Source: Acidimicrobiales bacterium (GTDB lineage Bacteria; Actinomycetota; Acidimicrobiia; Acidimicrobiales; JADJXE01). From it: a stretch of DNA of 64,000 bases. The notes under the pieces are model-generated. The model was given only the letters and a program-made list of their open reading frames with translations. It was not told the DNA's origin and did no database searches. Of this stretch, positions 18,059-26,465 are shown in pieces (the first letter of the stretch is position 1; the number at the start of each line of letters is the position of its first letter). A program made the position numbers and the translations under genes. The DNA is taken from positions 1,377,001 to 1,441,000 of the forward strand of contig JADJXE010000001.1 of NCBI GenBank assembly GCA_016716005.1, given 5' to 3'.

Positions 18059-18104
18059 CGGACCTGGCCGGCCGGGCCCGAACCCGCCGTCACCGGACGA
18101 CCGC

Positions 18105-19451
18105 TCACGGGTCGCAGGGCACGAGCAGGCCCACCTCGGCGAGCGCGGCCGCGGCCGCTGCCACCTCGTCGAAGGTCAGACCGGACCGCTCGGCCACGTC
18201 GAGCAGCGAGTGGCGGCCGTCGGACAGGTTGAGCACCCAGAGCAGGCCGAGCTCCGGACCGCCCGAGCGCTGCCAGAGCGGGGTGGCGTAGAGCCCGCGC
18301 CGCCCCAGCTGGGGCTCGCCCTTCGGGCTGGTGTTGCGCCAACGACCGTCGCGCTCGAGCACGTCGAGCACGGCCAGCAGGGCGTCGAGCGACGCGGCCA
18401 GGGAGGCGGGCCGGACGAAGCCCAGATCGTCGGCGGACGTGTGGTACTCGGGATACGTCCCGAAGGGCGTACGGCTGAGGCGACCCACCGGCAGGTCGAA
18501 CCCCGGTGAGCAGAACTGGCGCTCGTCGTAGCCGTACGGCGAGAAGTCGACCACGTCGCCGCCGTCGGCCCGCCCGGCCAGCACGTGCGCCGCGGCGCGG
18601 TCGACGGCCGCCCCTCCCCGGCGACTGCGCTTGTAGGTGAGCGGTCCGGGGTCGCCGACACCGGCGACCACCAGGCCGTGGCACAGCCGCCCGAGGCTGT
18701 CCTCGTTGCCCGCCAGCCACGTGATGGCGCCGATCGTGGCCGGAGCGACCACCACCCGGTACGTGTGGCGGGTGGGCACCTGGGCGAGCAGCGCCCCGGC
18801 CATCGCCACCACCGCGATGCCCGAGAGGTTGTCGTTCGCCAGCGACGGGTGGCAGCAGTGCGCCCAGAGGAGCACCTCGTCGTCGGTCTCGCCCGGGATC
18901 ACCGCCTCGCCGTACGTCAGGTGACCCGGCTCGAGGGTGCCGTCGATGCACACCTCGTAGTCGCCCTCGGCCATCGCCTCCAGGTCCCGGTGCGCCAGGC
19001 AGAAGCCCCAGCCGTCCCCGCCGTACGCGGTGCGGTACGGGATGACGTCGGGCCGGTCGGGCAGCGAGTGCAGGTGCGGGCGGAGCTCATCGAGCGACAT
19101 CCGGCGGTGGAGGGGCACGCTCTCGCTCACCAGGTGCAGCGTGCTGTCGGCCAGATCGATCACGCGCCGGCCGGCGGCGTCGGCCACGTAGGCGTCGCGG
19201 ATGCGCCACTCCCGCGGCACCGTCCAGTCGAACACGGGCGTCCCCGTCGGCACCTCGTGGAGGGTGAGCGGGAGCACCTCGCCGACCAGCCGGAGGGTCT
19301 CCCGGACCCCGTCGCCGGTGCGCCCCCGCAGGAGCGGGAAGAGGCGCTCGACGAGGGCGTACAGGGCGGCCCCGGCCTCGGTCCGGTCGAGGTCGGCGCG
19401 GCGCGCGGTCAGCCCGTCCGCCGGGTTCAGCCAGGCCGTGGCTCGGTCCAA
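18105..19451 (-). CDS. DUF4910 aminopeptidase-like protein of polysaccharide loci
   Basis: About 448 residues. The core matches the DUF4910/COG4310 family, an M28-like zinc peptidase fold found in surface polysaccharide clusters. Metal-ligand motifs are visible: the HCCHPSLANDNLSG segment (His, His, Asp) and PEYHTSADD towards the C-terminus, so the metal site looks intact. The last 60 residues (SLLDVAERSGLTFDEVAAA) form the winged-helix tail typical of the family. The start is unclear: no ATG or GTG exists near the expected N-terminus, and the best candidate is a TTG at 19451 that overlaps the upstream gene by 25 bases. Its role may be amide or acyl removal from a sugar intermediate, but this is not established. 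Confidence 0.75.
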   Translation of the reverse strand: MDRATAWLNPADGLTARRADLDRTEAGAALYALVERLFPLLRGRTGDGVRETLRLVGEVLPLTLHEVPTGTPVFDWTVPREWRIRDAYVADAAGRRVIDLADSTLHLVSESVPLHRRMSLDELRPHLHSLPDRPDVIPYRTAYGGDGWGFCLAHRDLEAMAEGDYEVCIDGTLEPGHLTYGEAVIPGETDDEVLLWAHCCHPSLANDNLSGIAVVAMAGALLAQVPTRHTYRVVVAPATIGAITWLAGNEDSLGRLCHGLVVAGVGDPGPLTYKRSRRGGAAVDRAAAHVLAGRADGGDVVDFSPYGYDERQFCSPGFDLPVGRLSRTPFGTYPEYHTSADDLGFVRPASLAASLDALLAVLDVLERDGRWRNTSPKGEPQLGRRGLYATPLWQRSGGPELGLLWVLNLSDGRHSLLDVAERSGLTFDEVAAAAAALAEVGLLVPCDP

Positions 19452-20470
19452 CGCAACCGCTCGTCGAGGCGCCCCTCGCCCTGCAGCTCGAGGATGCGGC
19501 GGATCCGCACGCAGTGCGGCCCGGTCAGGTCGTCGACGGTGAACCGCGCCCGCACGAGGGCCTCGACCAGCTCGGCCACGCCCTCGCGGACGGTCCACCG
19601 AGGCCGTGCCGCCGGCAGGACCCTCGCCAGCTTGTCGCAGCTCACCCGGTAGTCACGCTGGTCGGGGCCGGCACCCTCCTCGAACACCACGGTGGCCCCC
19701 GGCACGGCCTCGGCGACCAGGGCCGCGACGTCGCGCACCTGGTAGTTCTCGGCGGTGCCGCCCACGTTGAAGGCCTGGTCGTGGATCACATCGGATGGGG
19801 CGTCGAGCACGGCCAGGAAGGCGGCGGCGATGTCGCGGGCGTGCACCAGCGGCCGCCACGGGGTGCCGTCGCTCTTCAGCCGGATCTCGCCGGTGGTGAG
19901 CGCCCAGCCCACCAGGTTGTTGACCAGCACATCGGCGCGCAGGCGGGGCGACACCCCGTAGGCGGTGGCGTTGCGCAGGTAGGTGGGGTGGAAGTGGTCG
20001 TCGGCCAGCTCGGCCAGATCCCGCTCGGAGAGCACCTTCGACTCGCCGTAGGGGGTGATCGGGTGGAACGCCGCACCCTCGTCGAGCACGGCGTCGCCGG
20101 CGGCGCCGTAGAGGCTGCACGAGGAGGCGAAGACGAAGCGCGAGACCCCGGCCTCCTTGGCCGCGGCCGCCAGCTGCACGGTCGCCCGGTGGTTCACCTC
20201 GAACGTGAGATCGGGATCGAGGTCGCCCAGCGGGTCGTTCGACAGGGCGGCCAGGTGGAGCACCGCATCGACGTCGGCCACGTGGCCCGGGAGCACCTGG
20301 CGGACGTCGCCGGCCACGTCGGGCAGCGACTCGGGGGCGGGGACGCCAGGCAGCGACCAGGCGCCGAACAGGTGCGCGTCGAGCCCCACCACGTGGTGCC
20401 CGGCCGCCCGCAGAGCAGGCACGAGCACGGCACCGAGGTAGCCGTCGTGACCGGTCACCAGCACGCGCAC
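19427..20470 (-). CDS. NAD-dependent NDP-sugar epimerase/dehydratase
   Basis: An extended SDR, 347 residues from the GTG at 20470, which has GGAGGG seven bases upstream. It has the nucleotide-binding VTGHDGYLG at the N-terminus, a Ser-Ser-Cys-Ser catalytic strand (VFASSCSLYG) and the YGESK active-site Tyr/Lys pair. The family acts on nucleotide sugars (4-epimerases, 4,6-dehydratases, reductases) and the exact reaction is not deducible. Lying between the DUF4910 gene and a glycosyltransferase, it probably makes an activated sugar for the polymer. Near the C-terminus the sequence HCVRIRRILELQGEGRL appended after the fold is unusual. Confidence 0.85.
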   Translation of the reverse strand: MRVLVTGHDGYLGAVLVPALRAAGHHVVGLDAHLFGAWSLPGVPAPESLPDVAGDVRQVLPGHVADVDAVLHLAALSNDPLGDLDPDLTFEVNHRATVQLAAAAKEAGVSRFVFASSCSLYGAAGDAVLDEGAAFHPITPYGESKVLSERDLAELADDHFHPTYLRNATAYGVSPRLRADVLVNNLVGWALTTGEIRLKSDGTPWRPLVHARDIAAAFLAVLDAPSDVIHDQAFNVGGTAENYQVRDVAALVAEAVPGATVVFEEGAGPDQRDYRVSCDKLARVLPAARPRWTVREGVAELVEALVRARFTVDDLTGPHCVRIRRILELQGEGRLDERLRWTEPRPG

Positions 20471-20471
20471 C

Positions 20472-21497
20472 CTAGGACCCTCCCACACCCGCCCCGTCGG
20501 GCGTGCCCGTGACCCGCTCGACCAGCCCGGGGCCGATCACGCTGCCGCCGAGCAGCTTCCAGGCGCCGCGGTCGAGCAGCAGCGCCGGGGCCCGGCGCCC
20601 GACCAGCGCCAGGGCGCGGGCGGTGGGCCCGAACCGCCGCTCGGGCAACGTGCACCGCCGGGCGTAGGTGAGCAGCTCCTGCCGGCGGCGCCGCGCCGCC
20701 AGGCGACGGAGGCGCCCGGCGTCGGGCACCTCGCCACGGTGCTCCTCGAGGAAGGCCAGCTTCACCTCGTGCACGCGGTCGATCAGCTCGGGGCCGAGCA
20801 CGTAGCCGTCCTCGACGACCGGGCCGAGCGCCGCCGAGTGGCTCGTGCCGTGGATGCGGTACGACACCAGGCTCCGGCGCACGAACGCCACGTCGGCCAG
20901 CAACGAGAGGCGGAGCCACATCCCCAGGTCGATGGGCGGCAGGTCGGCCGGGTGGAACCAGCCGACCGCCGCGCCCACGTCGGTGCGGACCAGCGCCGTC
21001 GACGAGCACACCCGGCACGACGAGCGCATCGTCCGCTCGAGGAACACCCGGCCGGGCTCGTCCGTGTCGGCGGTGAGGCCGTCGGTCCAGTCGACGTCGC
21101 GGCGGAGCAACGCGCCGTCGCCGTCGACCAGGTCGAACGCGCTGTGCACCATGCCCACCGAGGGGCGGGCGTCGAGCACGGACGCCAGGGTGGCCACGGC
21201 GTCCGGCGAGGCGAACAGGTCGTCGTCGCCGAGCAGCAGCAGGTAGTCGCTGTCGACGCCGGCCGCAGCCCGGGCGAAGCTCTCGATCAGCCCGAGGTCG
21301 GTCGGTCGGCGCAGGTACCGCACCCGGGGATCGTCGAACGCCGCCACCACGTCGGCGGTGTCGTCGGTCGAGGCGTTGTCGGCCACCACCACCTCGAGCC
21401 GTGGGTGCGTCTGGCCGAGCACGCTGGCCAGGCACGATCGAAGCCAACGCGCCCGGTTGCGCGTGGGCACCACCACCGTGACCGAGCCCGTCCCCAT
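20472..21497 (-). CDS. Glycosyltransferase family 2
   Basis: A 341-residue GT-A glycosyltransferase with VTVVVPTRNRARWLRSCLASV at the start, VVVADNASTDDT and the GDDD metal motif (YLLLLGDDDLF). The ATG at 21497 is preferred over the in-frame GTG at 21527 because a TACGAT -10-like element ends nine bases before it. Its stop is one base from the epimerase start, so the two are co-transcribed. Divergent from the plus-strand glycosyltransferase at 21563. Confidence 0.87.
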   Translation of the reverse strand: MGTGSVTVVVPTRNRARWLRSCLASVLGQTHPRLEVVVADNASTDDTADVVAAFDDPRVRYLRRPTDLGLIESFARAAAGVDSDYLLLLGDDDLFASPDAVATLASVLDARPSVGMVHSAFDLVDGDGALLRRDVDWTDGLTADTDEPGRVFLERTMRSSCRVCSSTALVRTDVGAAVGWFHPADLPPIDLGMWLRLSLLADVAFVRRSLVSYRIHGTSHSAALGPVVEDGYVLGPELIDRVHEVKLAFLEEHRGEVPDAGRLRRLAARRRRQELLTYARRCTLPERRFGPTARALALVGRRAPALLLDRGAWKLLGGSVIGPGLVERVTGTPDGAGVGGS

Positions 21498-21506
21498 CGT
21501 CGGCGG

Positions 21507-21512
21507 ATCGTA
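21507..21512 (-). promoter_or_regulatory. TACGAT -10 element of the 20472-21497 glycosyltransferase
   Basis: Minus-strand TACGAT ends nine bases before the ATG. It is identical to elements before the Wzz-like and the F420-type genes in this window. No Shine-Dalgarno sequence is seen between it and the start. Confidence 0.42.
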
Positions 21513-21549
21513 GACCGGACCACCCACCGGCCCCGGGGACCGGCGTGGC

Positions 21550-21555
21550 TAGCGT
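21550..21555 (+). promoter_or_regulatory. TAGCGT -10 element, leaderless-type, before a GT4 gene
   Basis: TAGCGT followed by exactly seven bases and the GTG at 21563. The same hexamer precedes the O-antigen-polymerase-like gene at 22690 by six bases. This decides the start codon of the glycosyltransferase. Confidence 0.45.
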
Positions 21556-21562
21556 GCCACGA

Positions 21563-22705
21563 GTGCACCAGCCTCCCGCTGCAGGGTCGCGCCCGCTCCG
21601 CGTGCTGCTCGTCTGCCAGCCCACGGTGGGCGGCGCGGCCGTCTGCGTCCGCCAGCTGGCCGAGGCCGGGGTCGGCCAGGGCATGCACGTCACCGTCGCC
21701 TGCCCCGACGACGGCGACCTGCCCGGCTGGGTCGACGTGGCGGGGGCCGACCGCGTCGTGCTTCCCATGACCCGCCAGCCGGGCGCCGCCGACGTCGCGC
21801 TCGCCCGCCGCCTCCGTCGCCTCCTCGACGCCGCCGAGGTCGTGCACCTCCACTCGTCGAAGGCGGGGGCGCTCGGCCGGCTGGCCCTGCTGGCCACCCG
21901 GCCCGGCCGCCGGCCGGGCTGCGTGTTCACGCCCCACGGTTGGGGGTGGCACGTCGGGGGCCCACTGGCACCCGCCTACCGGGCCTTCGAGCGCGCCGCG
22001 GCGCGCCTGGCCGACGCCATCGTCACCGTCTCCGAGGAGGAGGCCGCCGAGGGCAGGGGCGTGCTCGGCGGCGGCGCCCGACGGCTGGTCGTGATCCCCA
22101 ACGGCGTCGACACCGAGGCCTTCACCCCCGCCGGGCCCGTGGCGGACCGGGGCGAGGACCCACTGCTCGTGTGCGTCGGGCGGCTCGTCCCCGAGAAGGG
22201 CCAGGACGTGGCCGTGCGCGCCCTCGCCCTCATGCGGGCCACGAGCGCTCGGCTGCGCCTGGTCGGCGACGGGCCGGAGTGCTCGGCCCTGTCGACGCTC
22301 GCCCAGCGCCTCGGCGTGGGCGGTCGCGTGGAGCTGGTCGGGTCGACGACCGACCCGGCCCCGCACCTGCGGGCGGCCGACGTCGTGGTGATCCCGTCGC
22401 GCCGCGAAGGCATGTCCCTCGTGCTCCTCGAGGCGATGGCCTGCGGCGCCACCGTGGTGAGCACCAGCGTCAGCGGCAGCTCCGCACTCGGTGGCGCCGG
22501 GCTGCTCGTTCCCACCGGCGACCCGGGCGCGCTCGCTGCAGCGATCGACGCCCTGCTGGCGGACCCGGCCCGGCGGACGCGGCTCGGCGAGGCCGCGCGC
22601 CATCGGGCGGCCGCGCAGTACGACCTCCGGGCCACGACGACCCAGAACCTCGACCTCTGGCACGGGGTCGCCCGTAATAGCGTGCGACGGTGGCCCGCAC
22701 GCTGA
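21563..22705 (+). CDS. Glycosyltransferase family 4 (GT-B)
   Basis: A 380-residue GT-B glycosyltransferase. The N-terminal domain begins VLLVCQPTVGGAAVCVRQLAEAG with a HSSKAGALGR block and HGWGWHVGG. The donor domain has IPNGVDTEAF, CVGRLVPEKGQDVAV and E(x7)E in SRREGMSLVLLEAMACG. I use the GTG at 21563 because of the TAGCGT element seven bases upstream; the same frame is open from a GTG at 21545. It resembles WecF/Cps2F-type first-sugar transferases in general form only. Confidence 0.88.
   Translation: MHQPPAAGSRPLRVLLVCQPTVGGAAVCVRQLAEAGVGQGMHVTVACPDDGDLPGWVDVAGADRVVLPMTRQPGAADVALARRLRRLLDAAEVVHLHSSKAGALGRLALLATRPGRRPGCVFTPHGWGWHVGGPLAPAYRAFERAAARLADAIVTVSEEEAAEGRGVLGGGARRLVVIPNGVDTEAFTPAGPVADRGEDPLLVCVGRLVPEKGQDVAVRALALMRATSARLRLVGDGPECSALSTLAQRLGVGGRVELVGSTTDPAPHLRAADVVVIPSRREGMSLVLLEAMACGATVVSTSVSGSSALGGAGLLVPTGDPGALAAAIDALLADPARRTRLGEAARHRAAAQYDLRATTTQNLDLWHGVARNSVRRWPAR
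22678..22683 (+). promoter_or_regulatory. TAGCGT -10 element before the Wzy-like gene
   Basis: TAGCGT ends six bases before the GTG at 22690 and lies within the last codons of the preceding glycosyltransferase. It fits a leaderless internal promoter. Confidence 0.45.
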
Positions 22706-24117
22706 GCAGCCGACCCGCGACCCGAGGGGTGCGGCGCGCCACGGCAGAGCCCCTGGAGCTGCCCAAGCCGCTCGCCGCGAGCGCGCTCGTCGGCGTGGCC
22801 CTCGGCGTCGGCTTCATCACGTCGTGGTCTCCCGCCTTGGGCATGGTCGCCGTGATCGGTCTCGGCCTGGTGCTGTGGGCGGCCTCCCACCTCCTCGTCG
22901 CGGTTGCCATCCTCACCGCCTCGTTCTTCTTCGAGGCCTACCTCACCGGCGGCGGGTTCCTCACGCCGGCGAAGGGCCTGGGCGCCATCGCCCTCTGCGC
23001 GTGGCTCCTGCACTGGGCGGTGCGCCGGGAGGCCATCGTCACGACACGCCAGCTGTGGCCCGTCGCCGGTCTGTCGGCGTGGCTGATCCTCTCCTCGGCC
23101 GCATCGCGCGACCTCGGTGCCGCGGTGAACACGTCGGCCCGCTGGGCGATGTTCTTCCTGCTCTTCTTCCTCGTCGTCCAAGCCGTCGACGGCGACCGCC
23201 ACCGGGCCGGGGTCCTGATCGACGTGATGATCGGGAGCGCTGCGCTGGCCGGCGCCATCGGGCTGTGGGGGTTCTTCTCGGGCACCGTCGAACGCGCTGC
23301 CGGGCCCCTCGAAGACGCCAACGACTACGCGTTCCTGCTGGCCAGCACGATCCCGCTCGCCATGTGGCGGCTCGGCACCGTCCCCCGGGGCCGGCAGGTG
23401 CTGGTCGCCGCCGCGATCGTGCTCTCGGCCGCCGCCGTCCTGGCCAGCTTCTCGCGCTCCGCCCTGCTCGGCCTGGCCGCCGCTGGTGTCTGGGCCGTCG
23501 CCACCCGCCGCATCAGGGCCCGCTGGGCGGGAGCGGCCCTGCTGGCCGTCGTCCTCATCGGGCTGACGGCCTGGCTGCTCGAGCCGAGCACCGTCGAGGA
23601 GGCGCTGACCCGCAAGCAGGCCGTGGCCGGCTACAACGTCGACACTCGGGTGAGCTTCTGGGAGACGGCGATCGAGCAGTTCCGGTCCTCGCCGATCCTG
23701 GGAGTCGGCCCCGGCGGCTACGAGGCCCGCTTCGCCGAGTTCAACCCCGACTACGGCACCTTCGACAAGCCGTTGCCGGTCGAGACCCCCACCACCCACA
23801 ACACGTACCTCAACGTGCTCGCCGAGCTCGGGATCGTGGGCACCGCGTTCTTCGTGGCCTACCTGGTCCTGGCATGGCTCGATCTCCGCCGCCGCTTCCC
23901 CACCGACCGCTCGGCCGACACGCTGCAGGGCGCCCTCGCCGCCGGGTTCGTGGTCGCGATCGTCGGCTCCGCGTTCCTCACCCAGCAGTTCTACGCGCCG
24001 ATCTGGGTGCTCGGCGCGCTCGGTGCCACCCTGGCCGCGGGGGCACAGGGCCGACGCGCACCCTCCGATCGCAACGAGACCCTGCGAGGACGCGCCGGCG
24101 GGCCGGCGCCGACCTGA
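22690..24117 (+). CDS. O-antigen ligase/polymerase (Wzy-like) membrane protein
   Basis: A 475-residue integral membrane protein with about 12 helices and the Wzy_C/O-antigen-ligase domain: LASFSRSALLGLAAAGVW, then the large periplasmic loop containing DTRVSFWETAIEQFRSSPILGVGPGGYE and the conserved THNTYLNVLAELGIVG block. It probably polymerises repeat units on the outer face of the membrane. The N-terminal 35 residues are cytoplasmic and Arg-rich. The gene overlaps the previous one by 16 bases. Confidence 0.88.
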   Translation: MARTLSSRPATRGVRRATAEPLELPKPLAASALVGVALGVGFITSWSPALGMVAVIGLGLVLWAASHLLVAVAILTASFFFEAYLTGGGFLTPAKGLGAIALCAWLLHWAVRREAIVTTRQLWPVAGLSAWLILSSAASRDLGAAVNTSARWAMFFLLFFLVVQAVDGDRHRAGVLIDVMIGSAALAGAIGLWGFFSGTVERAAGPLEDANDYAFLLASTIPLAMWRLGTVPRGRQVLVAAAIVLSAAAVLASFSRSALLGLAAAGVWAVATRRIRARWAGAALLAVVLIGLTAWLLEPSTVEEALTRKQAVAGYNVDTRVSFWETAIEQFRSSPILGVGPGGYEARFAEFNPDYGTFDKPLPVETPTTHNTYLNVLAELGIVGTAFFVAYLVLAWLDLRRRFPTDRSADTLQGALAAGFVVAIVGSAFLTQQFYAPIWVLGALGATLAAGAQGRRAPSDRNETLRGRAGGPAPT

Positions 24118-24122
24118 CCGCC

Positions 24123-25223
24123 GTGCGCGTCGCCTACCTGCTCACCCAGTCGACGGGCGGGCCCGTCGACCTCACCGTCGGCCTCGCCCTCGCGCTGGCC
24201 CGTCGCGTCGACGCTCCCGACGTCGTGATCGTCGGCCCCGAGCCGGTGACGAGCGCCGGTGACGCCACGCCGCTGTGGCGTCGTGCCCAGGCGAGCACCA
24301 AGACCGACGTCCGGGGGATGCGCTCGGTGCGCGCCGCGCTCGCTGCGGCCCGACCAGATCTCGTGCACGCCCAGGATCGGCGCGCCGGCCTGGTCGCCAC
24401 CACGGTCGCGCGCCTGGGGGTGCCCGTCGTCACCACCTACCACGGCCTGCCCGACGGTGCCTCTCGCCTGTTCGTGCAGGCCGGTCCCTGGGCCGAGCGG
24501 CTCGAGCCCGGGGCACTGGCCGTGCTGGGCGGCGACGCCGTCGTCGGCCGCCTCGCCGACGTGACGGTGGCCCCGTCGGAGGCCATGGCCCGATTCCTCC
24601 GGGGCCGACTGCACCTGCCGGCGCGCCGCGTCCGCCACATCGCCAACGGCATCGCCCCGCTGCCGGCCCACGCCGTCCGCGACTCGGCGCAGCGCTTCGT
24701 CCACGTCGGCACGTTCTCACCGCAGAAGGACGCCCTCGGGTTGGTGACCGCGTTCGCCGAGGTGGCCAGGACCCGCCCGGGGATCACCCTGGCGCTCGCC
24801 GGCGACGGTCCGGAGCGCGCCGTGGCCCAGGAGCGGGTCCGGGCCCTCGGCGTCGAGGACCAGGTCGACTTCCTCGGGTACCGCACCGACATCCCTGCGG
24901 TCCTGGCGCGTGCGGACGCCTTCGTGCTGGCCTCGCTGAGCGAGAACCTCCCGCTGGCGCTGCTCGAGGCCATGAGCGCCGGGCTGGCCTGCGTGGCCTC
25001 GACGGTCGGTGGCGTGTCGGAGATCCTGCGGCCCGGACAGGGGCTCCTCGTCCCGCCCGGCGAGCCCGGCGCCCTGCGCGCCGCCCTCGCCCGCCTGGCC
25101 GACGAACCCGGCCTGGCCCCTGCCCTCGGTGCCGCGGCGGCGGCGCGGGTTCGGGATGCCTTCACCCTCGACCGCTGCGCCGACGCCCACCTCCGCCTCT
25201 ACCGCGACGTCGTCGCCCGCTGA
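24123..25223 (+). CDS. Glycosyltransferase family 4 (GT-B)
   Basis: A 366-residue GT-B glycosyltransferase from the GTG at 24123, five bases after the Wzy-like stop. It starts VAYLLTQSTGGPVDLTVGLA; donor-domain motifs are HVGTFSPQKDALGLV, GDGPERAVAQ and E(x7)E in SLSENLPLALLEAMSAG. The frame is open far upstream (to 22491), but that part is an out-of-frame shadow of the Wzy-like gene. The product is likely to act in repeat-unit assembly. Confidence 0.87.
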   Translation: MRVAYLLTQSTGGPVDLTVGLALALARRVDAPDVVIVGPEPVTSAGDATPLWRRAQASTKTDVRGMRSVRAALAAARPDLVHAQDRRAGLVATTVARLGVPVVTTYHGLPDGASRLFVQAGPWAERLEPGALAVLGGDAVVGRLADVTVAPSEAMARFLRGRLHLPARRVRHIANGIAPLPAHAVRDSAQRFVHVGTFSPQKDALGLVTAFAEVARTRPGITLALAGDGPERAVAQERVRALGVEDQVDFLGYRTDIPAVLARADAFVLASLSENLPLALLEAMSAGLACVASTVGGVSEILRPGQGLLVPPGEPGALRAALARLADEPGLAPALGAAAAARVRDAFTLDRCADAHLRLYRDVVAR

Positions 25224-25224
25224 C

Positions 25225-26289
25225 GTGCGGCTCCTGCAGGTCGTCGCCGAGCTCCGACCGGGCGGTGCCGAGCGCATCGTGATCGACCTGGTCGCCGACG
25301 CGGTGGCCCGCGACGACGTGGTCGTCGTGGCCTCGGCCGGCGGACCGTGGGTGGCCCGCGTCGAGGCCGCCGGCGGCGCCCACTTCCCGCTGCCCGACAT
25401 CGACCGGGGCGTGGCGGGCACCCTCGCGGCGGCCCGCCGGCTCGTCCCCCTGCTCCGCCGATGGTGGCCCGACCTCGTGCACACGCACAACGTGGGCGTC
25501 ACCGTGGCGACCGGGCTCGCGATGGCGGCCGCGCGCCGCCGGCCGCCCCTGGTGACCACGCTCCACGGGCTGGCCCCGAGCGACTACGGGCGCGCCGCCC
25601 GGCTCCTGGCCCGCACCGGCGGGCTCGTGGTGGCGTGCGCACCAGCCGTGGGCCGCTCCCTCCGCGCCGCCGGCTTCCCGGGGGACCGCCTCGAGGTCAT
25701 CACCAACGGCGCGGCCCTGGCGCCCGCGACCCCGGAGCGCACCGCCGCCCTGCGGTCACGGCTCGGCCTCGACGAGCGCCAGGTCGTGGCGGGCGTCGGC
25801 CGGCTCGTGGAGCAGAAGGACTGGCCCACCCTGGTGCGCGCCCTCGCCGGACGCCGTGACCTGCAGGTGGTGCTGGCCGGCGAGGGCCCGGCCCGCGACG
25901 AACTGGCCTCGCTGGCCGCCGCCCTCGGCACGCCCCTCACCCTGGCGGGGGCGGTCGACGACGTGCCCGCCCTGTGGGGTCTGGCCCGCTGCGGCGCGGC
26001 GACCTCCACGTGGGAGGGCCTCCCCCTCTCCCTGCTGGAGGCGCTCTCGCTCGGCGTGCCGATGGTGGCGACCGCGGTCGACGGCGTCACCGACGTGGTG
26101 CCGCCCGGCGCGGCCAGGTTGGTCCCCTCCCGCGACCCGTCGGCCGTCGCCGCCGCCATCGACGACCTGCTGGCCGACGGCGCCGCCCGCGACCGCCTGG
26201 CCGCCTCGGCGCGGCAGGCCGCCGCCGGCTGGGCACCGGCCGCCATGCTCGCGGCCTACCGCGCCCTGTACGCCCGCGTCGCCCGCTGA
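25225..26289 (+). CDS. Glycosyltransferase family 4 (GT-B)
   Basis: A 354-residue GT-B glycosyltransferase starting one base after the previous stop. The opening LLQVVAELRPGGAERIVIDL is the hallmark of GT4 enzymes of capsule and teichuronic acid loci. The donor domain contains GVGRLVEQKDWPTLV, GEGPARDEL and E(x7)E in TSTWEGLPLSLLEALSLG. Last gene of the plus-strand glycosyltransferase block; it faces the Wzz-like gene across a 176-base gap holding an IS remnant. Confidence 0.87.
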   Translation: MRLLQVVAELRPGGAERIVIDLVADAVARDDVVVVASAGGPWVARVEAAGGAHFPLPDIDRGVAGTLAAARRLVPLLRRWWPDLVHTHNVGVTVATGLAMAAARRRPPLVTTLHGLAPSDYGRAARLLARTGGLVVACAPAVGRSLRAAGFPGDRLEVITNGAALAPATPERTAALRSRLGLDERQVVAGVGRLVEQKDWPTLVRALAGRRDLQVVLAGEGPARDELASLAAALGTPLTLAGAVDDVPALWGLARCGAATSTWEGLPLSLLEALSLGVPMVATAVDGVTDVVPPGAARLVPSRDPSAVAAAIDDLLADGAARDRLAASARQAAAGWAPAAMLAAYRALYARVAR

Positions 26290-26357
26290 GCGCCTGGCCG
26301 CCGCCGGCTGAGCGGATGGTCGCCGCCGTCGATCCGCCATCCGGGCTGGTGCGCTGA

Positions 26358-26414
26358 TGGTCGCTCACCGACCACCTGCGCACGAGCCTGGTGGCCGACG
26401 CCATCGCCGCGTCC
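26358..26414 (+). pseudogene. Fragment of an IS3-type transposase (integrase core)
   Basis: In the gap between two convergent genes one frame reads WSLTDHLRTSLVADAIAAS, directly after a stop codon. This matches the conserved GWSMADHMRTELVxDAL segment of IS3/IS150 OrfB transposases. Only about 19 residues are recognisable, with no DDE motif or inverted repeats found nearby, so it is a decayed remnant. It suggests past IS activity inside the polysaccharide locus. The call rests on a short match and could be chance. Confidence 0.45.
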
Positions 26415-26465
26415 GAGTGGGAGAGGCTCGTCGCCGACCGACGTTCGTCGAGGCCCAGGCCGCCG

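Noticed and set aside
22491..24122. Upstream extension of the 24123 glycosyltransferase frame
   Set aside because: The segment is an out-of-frame reading of the Wzy-like gene, with Arg/Pro-rich non-globular sequence; GT4 homology begins at the GTG at 24123.
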